A DNA stretch of 64,000 nucleotides, from positions 62,001 to 126,000 of the forward strand of contig NZ_JAMQBK010000016.1 of NCBI RefSeq assembly GCF_023701485.1. Direction: 5' to 3'. The stretch comes from Aporhodopirellula aestuarii (GTDB lineage Bacteria > Planctomycetota > Planctomycetia > Pirellulales > Pirellulaceae). The notes below the pieces were generated by a model. The model was not told the DNA's origin and ran no database searches. It saw only the letters and a program-made list of their open reading frames with translations. The position numbers were made by a program, and so were the translations under genes. Of the stretch, positions 1 through 9,086 are shown one piece after another (positions within the stretch are counted from its first letter, which is position 1; every line of letters starts with the position of its first letter).

Positions 1-1236
1 CAAATTGACTTTGCCGAAATGGCCAAGGGTGCCACGCTCCCACTGGCCGTTTCCGCCGACGGAACGGGAGTGGATTGGTCGCCCGAAGCAGCCCGGAAAC
101 GTGGCGAAGAGGCCCTCCGAGCCGGTGAGATCGCCGCCATTCTCGTCGCCGGTGGACAAGGCACGCGGCTCGGTTTCGATTCGCCCAAAGGCATGTTTCC
201 GGTCGGCCCGCTGAGCGGACGAACCCTGTTCCAAATTTTCGCTGACCGTTTGCTCGCGACCCAACGCCGTTACGGTGTCGCGATTCCCTGGTACATCATG
301 ACCAGCGAAGCGACCGACGCGGACACGCGTGCCTATTTTGAATCGAACGACAACCTTGGTCTCGCCGCAGACCAAGTCATCATTTTCAAACAGGGCACGA
401 TGCCCGCCGTCGATGCTGAATCCGGCAAACTACTGCTTGCGTCGAAAGATTCCCTCGCACTCAGCCCCGACGGACACGGAGGCACGCTCCGCGCACTCGA
501 TCGCAACGGATGCTTGGAACGAATGAAAGCGAACGGACATAAACACCTGTTCTACTTCCAAGTCGACAACCCACTCGTCACGCTCTGCGATCCCGAATTT
601 ATCGGTCATCACTTGCTTTCTGGAAGCGAAATGACCTCGCAAGTCATTCGCAAACGGTATCCCAAAGAGAAAGTGGGCAACGTCGTTCAGGTCGATGGCC
701 GAACTCACGTGATCGAATACAGTGACCTGCCCGACGAAGCCGCCGAAATGACCGACGAGACGGGCGGACTCAAATTGTGGGCCGGCAGCATCGCCGTCCA
801 CCTGTTCGATGTCGCCTTCCTCGATCGAGAACGTAACAACGCCACGTCGCTGCCGTTTCACCGGGCGAACAAGAAAGTCCCTTATCTCGCCGAGTCAGGC
901 GAATTGGTCGAGCCGGAGACCCCCAACGCGACCAAATTCGAAACATTCATCTTCGACCTGCTGCCATCCGCTGAACAGACGATTATCTACGAAGTCGATC
1001 CGGCCAAGGCGTTCGCACCGGTCAAGAATGCGGACGGTGCCGAAACGGACACCCCTCTGCTCGCCAAGCAGGCGATTGCGGATCTGCATCGTGGCTGGAT
1101 CGAACAGGCCGGCGGTAAGGTGGCTCCGGGCGTCAAAGTCGAAATTAACGCTAAATACGCACTCGATGCCGGGGAACTGGCTGCGAAGTTACCGGAAAAT
1201 TTTGGGGTCGACGCGGACCAATATTTTGACGCGTAA
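1..1236 (+). CDS. UDP-sugar pyrophosphorylase, eukaryote-like UDPGP/UAP1 type (5' end missing)
   Basis: Probably makes UDP-GlcNAc or UDP-glucose from the sugar-1-phosphate and UTP in the cytoplasm, feeding cell-envelope glycan synthesis. The reading frame is open from base 1, so the ATG at 19 is likely internal and the true start lies upstream. The nucleotide-binding signature VAGGQGTRLGFDSPKG begins near residue 44 counted from base 19, and FYFQVDNPLV is the substrate-site motif of the eukaryotic UAP1 group rather than of bacterial GlmU or GalU. The visible 405 residues cover most of the catalytic fold. The gene ends 144 bases before the efflux operon on the same strand. The family is clear; the sugar (GlcNAc, GalNAc or glucose) cannot be fixed from sequence. 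Confidence 0.85.
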   Translation, partial: QIDFAEMAKGATLPLAVSADGTGVDWSPEAARKRGEEALRAGEIAAILVAGGQGTRLGFDSPKGMFPVGPLSGRTLFQIFADRLLATQRRYGVAIPWYIMTSEATDADTRAYFESNDNLGLAADQVIIFKQGTMPAVDAESGKLLLASKDSLALSPDGHGGTLRALDRNGCLERMKANGHKHLFYFQVDNPLVTLCDPEFIGHHLLSGSEMTSQVIRKRYPKEKVGNVVQVDGRTHVIEYSDLPDEAAEMTDETGGLKLWAGSIAVHLFDVAFLDRERNNATSLPFHRANKKVPYLAESGELVEPETPNATKFETFIFDLLPSAEQTIIYEVDPAKAFAPVKNADGAETDTPLLAKQAIADLHRGWIEQAGGKVAPGVKVEINAKYALDAGELAAKLPENFGVDADQYFDA

Positions 1237-1380
1237 CTAAGCTATTAGGGACGACCCATTGCGGCCGGCAACCGTAGAAAGACCAGATCGTTTGCGAGAA
1301 AAACCGATCACTTCGGCGTCGGGCGGGGTTTCATCCTCACCGATTAGCGTCCCGCCTCCCCAAGCTTCCCCTCCTTCCCC

Positions 1381-3000
1381 ATGCTTTCTCCCACCGAGTC
1401 TGTCCTCCACGGACGCGTCCAGCGTCGTGGTGGAGCGAAGATCGTATTGTTGGTATTGACGGCCCTGATCGCGGGCGCCGGATGGTACGGGTACGACGTC
1501 TACACCGAGCGTCAGAAACAAATTTCGCCGGATTCCCTGATCGTCAGCGAAGTGACGAGCGCCCCGTTCGACCACACGATCATCGAGCAAGGCGAGATCG
1601 AGAGCAGTAGCAACACCGAAGTCGTTTGCGAAATTCGATCCCGCGGCAACGTCGGAACATCGATCTTGTGGGTCATCGACGAAGGCACCCGCGTCCGAAA
1701 GGGCGACAAACTCGTCGAACTCGATTCGTCCAACCTCGAAATGGAACTCAAAGAGGACCGGATCGAAGTGATCACCGCCGAGGCAAACTTGGCTACCGCG
1801 GTCGCCCTTCTCGAACAGGCCAAAATCTCGCGTCAGGAATACCTCGAAGGTATCTACGAAACCGAGGAGAAAGCGATCCTCAGCGAAATTGCGGTCGCCG
1901 AACAGGAACTCCGCAAAGCACAACTCGCCTTGCAAAGCAGTGAACGTCTGGTCGCCAAAGGGCTCGTGAACGCCCTGCAACTCGAAGCCGACAAATTCGC
2001 GCTCGCCAACACGAGAAACCAGCTCGACGCTGCGAAGGGACGATTGCGAGTACTCCAGGAGCTGACCAAACGCAAAATGCTCGTGCAATACGACAGCGAT
2101 ATCGATGCAGCAAAAGCGAACTTGTCCGCCGCCGAAGAAAAATTGCTCGAAGAGCGAACCGAACTCGCCGAAATCGAACAGCAAATCCAGATGTGCGTGA
2201 TGAAGGCTCCGACCGATGGCGTCGTCGTTCACGCCAACAAATTCAGCAGCCGGGGTGGAAACGCGGAGTTTGTTGTTGAGCCGGGTGCGGTGATTCGCGA
2301 ACGCCAAGCGATCATTCGGCTGCCCGACCCGACTCGCATGCAGGTGCGATGTAAAGTCAACGAGTCCCGTATCACGCTTTTGCGAAAAGGCATGGCGGCC
2401 AAGATCCGCATCGATGCCCTTCCCAATATGGTTCTCAAGGGTCACGTCGCGAAAGTGAACCGTTACGCCGAACCGGGAAGTTGGTTCAGTTCCTCGATCA
2501 AAGAGTACGCCGTAATCGTTGAAATCGTCGACCCGCCGGAAGTCATCCGAACGGGCATGACCGCTGCCGTCGAGATCTTTGTCGAACAGCTTCCCGAAGC
2601 GATCCAAGTTCCGATCCAAGCGATTTACGAACACGACAAAAAGATGTTTGCGCTCGTCCAAACCGGCAAACAGAAATTCGAAACCCGCGAAGTCAGCATT
2701 TCTGCGACCAATGACACCATGGCCAGCATCACGCAGGGGCTCGCTCCCGGTGAACAAGCTGTCTTGAACCTTCGCGATCATTTGTCATTGATGGACTTGC
2801 CCGATGTCGTCGTCGAAGACAACAGCGACATGGTTGCCCTTCAGTCTCCGCCGGGAGACTCCAGCATCGCGGATGCCGAAACCGAAGCTGACGAGGAGGT
2901 GGAGACGATTCCCCAAACGATGCCGACGAATACCCGTCGTGGCGACGGCAAACAGCGTCCAGGCTCACGGCCCAACAAACCGGAAAACCCAGCCGCATGA
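1381..3000 (+). CDS. HlyD/MacA-family periplasmic adaptor of an efflux system
   Basis: Membrane-fusion adaptor expected to link the inner-membrane ABC exporter encoded next to it to an outer-membrane channel. One membrane segment lies near residues 20-38 (IVLLVLTALIAGAGWYG). A biotinyl-lipoyl half follows (VVCEIRSRGNV...VRKGDKLVELDSSNLE), then a long alpha-helical hairpin at about 120-270 rich in Glu/Lys/Ala heptads. The second lipoyl half (MKAPTDGVVVHA) and a beta-barrel domain with GMTAAVEIFV come next. The tail after about 480 is acidic and then Pro/Arg-rich. Its 539 residues exceed the 370-400 usual for MacA, from the tail and a longer hairpin. The stop overlaps the next ATG as ATGA, indicating translational coupling. 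No TolC homologue is in the window. Confidence 0.88.
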   Translation: MLSPTESVLHGRVQRRGGAKIVLLVLTALIAGAGWYGYDVYTERQKQISPDSLIVSEVTSAPFDHTIIEQGEIESSSNTEVVCEIRSRGNVGTSILWVIDEGTRVRKGDKLVELDSSNLEMELKEDRIEVITAEANLATAVALLEQAKISRQEYLEGIYETEEKAILSEIAVAEQELRKAQLALQSSERLVAKGLVNALQLEADKFALANTRNQLDAAKGRLRVLQELTKRKMLVQYDSDIDAAKANLSAAEEKLLEERTELAEIEQQIQMCVMKAPTDGVVVHANKFSSRGGNAEFVVEPGAVIRERQAIIRLPDPTRMQVRCKVNESRITLLRKGMAAKIRIDALPNMVLKGHVAKVNRYAEPGSWFSSSIKEYAVIVEIVDPPEVIRTGMTAAVEIFVEQLPEAIQVPIQAIYEHDKKMFALVQTGKQKFETREVSISATNDTMASITQGLAPGEQAVLNLRDHLSLMDLPDVVVEDNSDMVALQSPPGDSSIADAETEADEEVETIPQTMPTNTRRGDGKQRPGSRPNKPENPAA

Positions 3001-3770
3001 GCGGTTCGTCTCTCGCAACGCGCATCGAAGGATTGACGAAAGAATATGTCCTCAAAAGCGAGACGGTACGCGCACTGCGCGGCGTGTCGTTCAACGTTCC
3101 CGAGGGCGACTATGTCGCGATCATGGGTCCGTCGGGCAGTGGCAAGAGTACGCTGCTAAATATGCTCGGCTGTCTTGATCAGCCTACCGCTGGAAACCTC
3201 TATCTCGGTGCCGACAACATTAGCCTGATGTCGGACGATCAACTCGCCGAAATCCGCAGTCGTCGAATCGGTTTCGTGTTCCAGTCGTACAACCTGATTC
3301 AACAACTCACGGTAGTCGAGAACATTCAAGTCCCGTTGTATTACCAGGGACTCCTCGGAGCGAAAGAACGCAAACGCGCCGTCGACCTGGCGGAACTGGT
3401 CGGCCTCGGCGACCGTCTCGACCACCGGCCCAATCAGCTCTCTGGTGGTCAACAGCAACGCGTCGCGATCGCGCGGAGTCTCGTCAACGACCCCAACTTT
3501 ATTCTTGCGGACGAACCGACCGGTAACCTCGACAGCGTCACCACCGACGAAATCTTGGCGTTGTTTGACCAACTCAACGGCGAGGGGCGTACGATCATTC
3601 TCGTGACCCACGAAGACGACGTTGCCGAACGCGCCCGCCGCATCGTCCGCCTTAAGGACGGCATGCTCTACAGCGACGAACCGGTCAGTGACGAACGGCG
3701 CACGCTCGCCAAAGAAATGCAAGCTGCCGCCGCCCTCGCGGTTAAGAACAAACAGGGACTGACATGCTAA
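2997..3770 (+). CDS. ABC transporter ATP-binding protein, MacB/LolD type
   Basis: Cytoplasmic ATPase that powers the permease encoded next. All catalytic motifs are intact: Walker A GPSGSGKST near residue 44, Q-loop VFQSYNL, signature LSGGQQQRVAIA, Walker B FILADEPTGNLD and the switch His in ILVTHEDD. The EPTGNLD wording is typical of the LolD/MacB/FtsE group, which works with four-helix permeases. It has 257 residues. The ATG sits inside the ATGA overlap with the adaptor gene, and its own end overlaps the permease start by 7 bases, so the three genes form a tight operon. In classical MacB this ATPase is fused to the permease; here they are separate polypeptides. The exported substrate is unknown. 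Confidence 0.93.
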   Translation: MSGSSLATRIEGLTKEYVLKSETVRALRGVSFNVPEGDYVAIMGPSGSGKSTLLNMLGCLDQPTAGNLYLGADNISLMSDDQLAEIRSRRIGFVFQSYNLIQQLTVVENIQVPLYYQGLLGAKERKRAVDLAELVGLGDRLDHRPNQLSGGQQQRVAIARSLVNDPNFILADEPTGNLDSVTTDEILALFDQLNGEGRTIILVTHEDDVAERARRIVRLKDGMLYSDEPVSDERRTLAKEMQAAAALAVKNKQGLTC

Positions 3771-5098
3771 TTTGGCTTCGCACCATCCGCATGGGAATCA
3801 AAAGTCTCACGCTGCACCCGCTTCGCACCGGCCTCACAATGCTCGGTATCCTGATCGGCGTTTGGTCGGTGATCGTGCTCACGGCGATCAGCCAGGGCGC
3901 CAGCGAACAGGTGCAAAAACAAATCGAATCGCTTGGTGCGACCACGATCATCGTCCGCAGCATCAAGCCGCCTGATGAAAAACTCGCCGGGATGTCGGCT
4001 ACCAAGTACGGTCTGCTCCGCAGCGAGCTCGATCAGATCGTCGCAACACTACCGACCCTCGATACCGCCATCCCGATCCGTGAAATCAAACGACAGTTCA
4101 CGCGCGGCGACCGACTCATTTCCGGCCGACTCGTCGGATGCACCCCCGGCTACAAAACCGTCAATCGCTTGAAACTGCAAAGCCGTGGCGGCCGATTTCT
4201 CACCGATGCCGACGGCGCTCGCAATGAAAACGTTTGCGTGATCGCATCCGACATCGCCAGAGAACTGTTCCCGTACGAAGATCCTCTCGGCAAACGGTTG
4301 TATGTTCCCGAACATACCGACTACTACCGCATCGTCGGTGTTTTGGAATCACGAAACGCGTCAGCCGCGATCGGTGGGTCATTGGATTCGCAAGAATTCA
4401 ATCGCGATGTGTATATCCCGCTTCAAACAATGCAGAAACGCATCGGCGATACGATCGTTACGCGGCGCAGCGGCCAGTTTCAGATTGAGATCATGGAACT
4501 CAATCAGATCACAATGCAGGTGCAGCGGGTCAGCCAAGTTCGGGCAACGGCAAAGGTGATCGAGAGTATTTTGGGACCCAAACACAGTGATCTGGGTGAC
4601 ATCGCGGTCGTCGTCCCGCTCGAACTGCTCGAACAAGCCCGCAATTTGCGTTTGATGTTTCTTGGAATCGGTGTGTTGATCGCGTGCATCTCCTTGCTCG
4701 TCGGTGGCATCGGAATCATGAACATCATGCTCGCCTCTGTGACCGAACGGACGCGCGAGATCGGCATCCGCCGCGCCCTCGGCGCGAAACGCCGGGATAT
4801 CGTGCGACAGTTCTTGATCGAAACGATTTTATTATCGTTTGCCGGGGCTGCTCTCGGGATCGCTCTCGGTTTTCTCGGCCCTCCGATGTACCGCGGCGCA
4901 ATCTTGATCATCTCAACCAGCTTTCCCGATCAGTTCGCGGCGTTGCCCAGCGCGATCCGAGACTCTCAACCTTCGATCGTCTTGGAAACCATTCCGCTGG
5001 CGGTTGTGATCGCCGTCGCGGTCGGATTGATCAGTGGACTGTATCCGGCAATCCGTGCTGCTCGCATGAACCCGATCGACGCACTCCGCCACGAATAG
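3764..5098 (+). CDS. MacB/FtsX-family ABC permease
   Basis: Inner-membrane partner of the ATPase just upstream. The 444 residues show the MacB-type plan. One N-terminal membrane helix is near 18-40 (LTMLGILIGVWSVIVLTA). A periplasmic domain of about 230 residues follows, and three C-terminal helices begin at LIACISLLVGGIGIMNIM. The coupling motif VTERTREIGIRRALGAK, which contacts the ATPase, is complete. The start lies within the last codons of the ATPase gene. The downstream EAL gene is convergent, with only 82 bases between, so this ends the operon. The system is a MacAB-like tripartite exporter, probably for a lipid, peptide or drug; sequence does not say which. Confidence 0.92.
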   Translation: MLIWLRTIRMGIKSLTLHPLRTGLTMLGILIGVWSVIVLTAISQGASEQVQKQIESLGATTIIVRSIKPPDEKLAGMSATKYGLLRSELDQIVATLPTLDTAIPIREIKRQFTRGDRLISGRLVGCTPGYKTVNRLKLQSRGGRFLTDADGARNENVCVIASDIARELFPYEDPLGKRLYVPEHTDYYRIVGVLESRNASAAIGGSLDSQEFNRDVYIPLQTMQKRIGDTIVTRRSGQFQIEIMELNQITMQVQRVSQVRATAKVIESILGPKHSDLGDIAVVVPLELLEQARNLRLMFLGIGVLIACISLLVGGIGIMNIMLASVTERTREIGIRRALGAKRRDIVRQFLIETILLSFAGAALGIALGFLGPPMYRGAILIISTSFPDQFAALPSAIRDSQPSIVLETIPLAVVIAVAVGLISGLYPAIRAARMNPIDALRHE

Positions 5099-5180
5099 GC
5101 GAGCGGCTCGGTCGGTTGGCGGCGGATCGTTTCGCGGACAGCCTCGCTCGCCACGAATTTGCTCGAAAGCACTCGAACGT

Positions 5181-6296
5181 TTACGCCGGTGCAGGGCGAC
5201 CGTAGAAAAACCCTTGGGCGAGATCAAATCCGAGTTCAGCACAGGCTTCCGCCTCTTCGACCGTTTCGATCCCTTCGGCGAGTGCGGCGATATCCAGGTC
5301 CTGCACCATCTTCACGAGCGACTGCAACATTCGCATACGGTTCACATCGTGAATGTCGATGCCGCGAATCAACCCGATATCAAATTTGACAAAGTCCGGA
5401 CGAGCTTCAATCAACTCTGCCAGCCGGGCTTGCCCTGCGCCAAAGTCGTCGTAGGCCAATCGAATGTCGAGATCTTTCATCGACGCGTGCAATCGACGCA
5501 TGAACGCGGGATCGGTCACCGCCGCCTCATGAATCTCCAACACGATCGTGGAGTTGGATGCCATCGTGCGTACTTTGGATAACGAATCAATCAGCGATTG
5601 GCCGTCTTCCATTTCTTTTGGATGGGTATTGACGAACAAGGTCGGTTGGTCGGGAATCTCTCTGCCCACTCGCAAGCCCTCCCAACGAAGCAGACGACTC
5701 AATTCGACTTCCAGGTTGAGCTGTTCGGCAGCCTGAAACATCGCACCAACGGATTCGAGACCGAACACGCTGCCACGGCCGAGAATCTCAAAACCGATCG
5801 AGCGGGCTCCCTTCAAAGTCACGATGGGTTGGAAATGCGGACGGACAAGCCGTTGACTCATCAGTCGATCGAACTGAACCAACGCGAGTGCTTGATCACA
5901 CACGTTCTCAGAAATGGTGCCCGCCGTCATTCCGGTCGGTGATTGCCGACGAATGCGGAACGGGGCTTCGGCAAAGTGAATCAGATCTTCGTCACTGACA
6001 AACGTCGGTTCGGTAATCCGATTCCCGTTGACGTACGTGCCATTGGTACTATCGAGATCGCGGATGACCAATCGTCCGTCGATCAATCTCAGTTCAGCAT
6101 GATTCCCACTGACAGTTCGAAACTGCAGCTTCATTGATGTTCCCGACTGTCGCCCCACCGTAAACGGCTGGCGATCAACCGGCGTGTGCTGGAGTGAATC
6201 ACTCGGTCCGGTCGGTCCAGACAAAAACCATACGTCCTCGTGCGGAGAGACGCTGCGGCGAATGGAGTCGAGCGATGCGCTGTCGACAGCAGTCAT
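5181..6296 (-). CDS. FHA-EAL protein: putative phosphopeptide-gated cyclic-di-GMP phosphodiesterase
   Basis: Predicted to hydrolyse cyclic di-GMP, with activity or location set by phosphothreonine binding. An N-terminal FHA domain at about 40-115 shows GRQ, the SGNHAEL strand and DSTNGTYVNGNRI, the canonical phosphothreonine-binding loops. The EAL domain begins near 150 (HFQPIVTLKG, FEILGRGS). The metal and catalytic positions are all visible: Glu in FEILGR, Asn in LFVNTHP, Glu in VLEIHE, the DDFGAG pair, Lys in FVKFD, Glu in LAEGIET and the terminal QGFFYGRP. It therefore looks active. No membrane segment is seen. I chose the ATG at 6296; a TTG at 6386 would add 30 residues, but with AT-rich codons unlike the rest. 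Neither start has a good ribosome site. Confidence 0.88.
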   Translation of the reverse strand: MTAVDSASLDSIRRSVSPHEDVWFLSGPTGPSDSLQHTPVDRQPFTVGRQSGTSMKLQFRTVSGNHAELRLIDGRLVIRDLDSTNGTYVNGNRITEPTFVSDEDLIHFAEAPFRIRRQSPTGMTAGTISENVCDQALALVQFDRLMSQRLVRPHFQPIVTLKGARSIGFEILGRGSVFGLESVGAMFQAAEQLNLEVELSRLLRWEGLRVGREIPDQPTLFVNTHPKEMEDGQSLIDSLSKVRTMASNSTIVLEIHEAAVTDPAFMRRLHASMKDLDIRLAYDDFGAGQARLAELIEARPDFVKFDIGLIRGIDIHDVNRMRMLQSLVKMVQDLDIAALAEGIETVEEAEACAELGFDLAQGFFYGRPAPA

Positions 6297-6928
6297 GACA
6301 ACATATTCAGCTTTTAAAGGAAGTTCATACAACGAAGGCTCCAACCCCAAACCGAGTTTCGACTCAGGCTTGGCTGAGCAGCGCAACCAACCGTTTGGCA
6401 GCGGACGCTCTTCAATCCTGTTGAAAAACTAGGTCACAAAAATGCGCTACCGCTGAATTGCCGCCACGAATCTGAATAAGAATCACATCATGTGTTCAGT
6501 ATGAGCACGGACTGTCACGTTTTGATTCCGGTCGTAGCGATGAAGCGGATTACGAGTTGAAACAGCCCCGAGATGGCTCCCGAAATAACCGCTTTCACCC
6601 TACCAATGGCGAGTCGGTTCAAACTCAAGACGGGGGAGGAATGTGTCGCAACCACCGGCTGTTGACCGTGACACCGAATCAACCCAAGTAATCTTGGATC
6701 ATCGTTGGCCGATCAAGTCCTATTCGATGCAAAGAAAATCGGACTGCCACCTTAGCGAGCTCCTACTCGACATTAACTCGCACCTAACCTTCCAGATCAC
6801 GCCAACAAAAGGTCGTCGCGGACGAGCGGGCATACGAGCGCATGCAAAAACCCGACGTGCCTGCGAGATCGAGGGTTAGTTCTCTCGCTCGGCACGTCGG
6901 GTTTAGACGATCGGTTGTGATGTGCGGT
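6297..6928. other. Intergenic region with terminator hairpin
   Basis: About 630 bases without a convincing gene. A GTG at 6643 preceded by GGGGGAGGA opens a 78-codon frame, but it runs into the terminator hairpin at 6848-6904 and has no recognisable features. The part near 6297-6480 presumably carries the promoter of the FHA-EAL gene; no clear -35/-10 pair was found. Confidence 0.4.
6848..6904 (-). terminator. Long stem-loop terminator downstream of the 178-residue secreted protein
   Basis: Arms AAACCCGACGTGCC (6848-6861) and GGCACGTCGGGTTT (6891-6904) pair perfectly over 14 bases. An inner stem GCGAGA/TCTCGC (6863-6868 with 6883-6888) continues the hairpin. Read on the minus strand it ends in GGGTTTTT and lies 24 bases past the stop of the gene ending at 6929. 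That fits a Rho-independent terminator for the minus-strand gene. Confidence 0.75.
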
Positions 6929-7465
6929 TTATTTCGGTCGTTCTTGGTCTAACCAATCGTTGACGGTCGCGACCCTCTCTTCGGGTTCCCGTGGGGCAGG
7001 CGACAGCAGCGAACTGAAGAAGCCCGGCTCTTTTTTGGTCTCGGCGGTATCCGACGCCCCGGCAAACATGTTCATCGGATTCAAACGGGCCGGGTTAAAG
7101 GTTTCCTTCGTTCGCTGCCATGAGCGTGAAGCGGTTCCCTTGATATCGCTGACCAATCCTTCCTTGCGTTCAACGATTCTTTCTTGATCGCTGTTGGGAA
7201 CTAAAAAATTGGGAAGACGGAAGGAAGGCATCCTCCAGTTCATCGGGTTGAGCTTTTGAAACCCCGATGGTTGGCTATCTTGCGCCGAGGCGGGGCCGAC
7301 GTTGATAAGCGAAATCCCGAGAGCCACGAGGATTGCTGCAATCAGACGCGATTGGTTGGCAACACCACGCGAACGTGATTGTGGGGGGCTGTTTTCTTGG
7401 CGATAGCTATTCAATGAAAGCTCCCGGCACGGGTTCAAAATTGAGGTTGATTTACGAAACTGCAT
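6929..7465 (-). CDS. Small exported protein of unknown function with LNPMN repeats
   Basis: I do not recognise this family. The 178 residues have a likely signal peptide whose hydrophobic core (LIAAILVALGISLINVG) ends at ASA-QD near residue 62. It is preceded by an unusually long, Ser/Arg-rich lead of about 35 residues. The mature part contains two copies of LNPMN (LNPMNWRMPSF and LNPMNMFAG), an RSWQRTKETFNPA stretch and a Pro/Glu-rich tail. The ATG at 7465 is supported by GGAG seven bases upstream. A 14-base-pair terminator follows the stop. It lies behind two minus-strand genes with a 122-base gap, so it may be its own transcript. It is probably a periplasmic or surface protein of planctomycetes. 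Confidence 0.65.
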   Translation of the reverse strand: MQFRKSTSILNPCRELSLNSYRQENSPPQSRSRGVANQSRLIAAILVALGISLINVGPASAQDSQPSGFQKLNPMNWRMPSFRLPNFLVPNSDQERIVERKEGLVSDIKGTASRSWQRTKETFNPARLNPMNMFAGASDTAETKKEPGFFSSLLSPAPREPEERVATVNDWLDQERPK

Positions 7466-7587
7466 GATCGCACTCCACGCTCACACGTATCTTCGATGCG
7501 GACATTTGTTTGTCCCCCCGCATATCGCCATTTGAGGGAAATGACCGCAAGACCAGTTTTCAGAAAATCGGTTTGCAACCGCAAAAA

Positions 7588-9033
7588 TCACCAACCACGC
7601 CCGCCGGTGCGCTGGTTGGTGCGTCGGTTTGAACGCTGCGCTGCACGCCGCGCATGCTCGCTCATCGCTCCCGCTGCGGCATGTGCCATCGCGTTAATCA
7701 TCACTTGCGTCATCGGGTTCGTCGCCACAGAGGTGATTTTGTCTACCGCGGTCGGCCCCCAACCCTGGTTGCGACGGATCGACGCCCACAACTCATCCAC
7801 GTCCTGAACACTGCGAACACGATCGAGCGACACGCCGAGATCGAGTGCATCGGAAAATTGGCAGCGGGCGCGATCGTATCCCGATGCCCGGAACCGCTGA
7901 ATCAATCGCCCAACCGCGTTATGAACTTCCTGTGCCTGACGCAACACGTCATGGTGCCGCGACGTGCTCAGGTCGTTCTGATCGAGCATCGACTCGATCC
8001 CCCGTAGCGACGCGACAATCTGGTCATCGGTCAGCTCAGGTGTCCGCCGTGCCTCTTGACGCAGATCGCTCGTTTGCGTGTCAGCAAGCATGCGTCGAAA
8101 GAGATCAATCGCCTCGCGATAGAACTCACAACGTGGGTTTTCCAGTTCATTCAACTCGGCCATCGTCGACTCGCAATCCGAGGTGGCGGTTTCAAGCATC
8201 GCCAACGCTGACTCTCGCTCCTTTGCGAGCGATTCGACCGCTTTGACCTGCGCCATCAACCCGAACTTTTTCGCCGCGCGGTCGCGACTGCCTTGCAGTT
8301 CGGTCAGGACCGTTCCCAACGCCAATCGGTCTTCGGCGATAATCTTTCGCATCGCCGCCGGTGTGTTGGTCAAATAGTCGTAATTGTGTTTGGCTTCGTT
8401 ATATCCGATGTACTTCGCGATCCAGCGATCCATCGGGCGGGTCATCCCGCGATGGTGATATTCGCGTGTCCCGAAATCGCGATCCTTCAAATACGAAAAC
8501 AACTTGCATTCGTTATAGGCAGGTAACTTTCGCGCTGCGTCCTGGCTAATTTCATCGAGATTAGCTTCCGCTCGTTGCAGGGCGATTTCCGCCTCCGCGG
8601 CACGATTGGATAACTCAACAAACTCAGGCAACTCGGCGAGATAGGCTTCGACCTCCGCAGCCACTTCGCTTTGTCTTTGCTCGGCTTGATCGAGCCGTTC
8701 GTTGACTTGCTGCAGCGTCTCTTCCAACCGGTTGCGATAATTGTCTTCCTCCTGCAACTGCTCCCGCAGCTCTCGCACACGACCTTCTTTTCGCAGCAGG
8801 ATCTCGCGCATCGTTGGACGAATCTCGACCCAGGTTTTCTGAACCGACTCAGGCGACAAATCGGGCAGGTAGTATTCGGCGAGTTTCGTGAGCGTATTTT
8901 CGCGATCGTCTTGGAGCTTGTCGCGTTGCTGTTCGATTTGCCCCATCTGACTACGCAACCGCTCGATCCGAGCCGCGGTTTCGTCATAAGCTGAGATAAG
9001 CTGGCGATGAACGTGAGGTCCAGGGATCGGCAT
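7588..9033 (-). CDS. Long coiled-coil protein of unknown function
   Basis: 481 residues with no signal peptide or clear membrane segment. Residues 12-170 are dense in Glu, Gln, Arg and Leu heptads (for example RVRELREQLQEED and LEETLQQVNERLDQAEQ), predicting a long coiled coil. A central part contains DRWIAKYIGYNEAKHNYDYL, and a second helical stretch follows. The last 60 residues include MINAMAHAAAGAMSEHARRAAQR and a basic Arg/Asn tail. It starts 53 bases behind the 139-residue membrane protein upstream on the same strand, so the two probably form an operon and may form a complex. No enzyme motif is visible. Real gene by length and codon use; function unknown. Confidence 0.75.
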   Translation of the reverse strand: MPIPGPHVHRQLISAYDETAARIERLRSQMGQIEQQRDKLQDDRENTLTKLAEYYLPDLSPESVQKTWVEIRPTMREILLRKEGRVRELREQLQEEDNYRNRLEETLQQVNERLDQAEQRQSEVAAEVEAYLAELPEFVELSNRAAEAEIALQRAEANLDEISQDAARKLPAYNECKLFSYLKDRDFGTREYHHRGMTRPMDRWIAKYIGYNEAKHNYDYLTNTPAAMRKIIAEDRLALGTVLTELQGSRDRAAKKFGLMAQVKAVESLAKERESALAMLETATSDCESTMAELNELENPRCEFYREAIDLFRRMLADTQTSDLRQEARRTPELTDDQIVASLRGIESMLDQNDLSTSRHHDVLRQAQEVHNAVGRLIQRFRASGYDRARCQFSDALDLGVSLDRVRSVQDVDELWASIRRNQGWGPTAVDKITSVATNPMTQVMINAMAHAAAGAMSEHARRAAQRSNRRTNQRTGGRGW

Positions 9034-9086
9034 GAAAGATCAACAGCGAAAGAAAATGAATAGAGAGATCAGCAACGTGGCAATCG

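Noticed and set aside
1237-2781. 514-codon minus-strand frame
   Set aside because: Mirror frame of the HlyD-type adaptor; Phe/Asp/Arg-rich translation is typical of antisense of Glu/Lys coding DNA.
6643-6879. 78-codon frame with a good upstream GGGGGAGGA
   Set aside because: It ends inside the terminator hairpin and shows no domain or consistent composition; kept only as a note in the intergenic entry.
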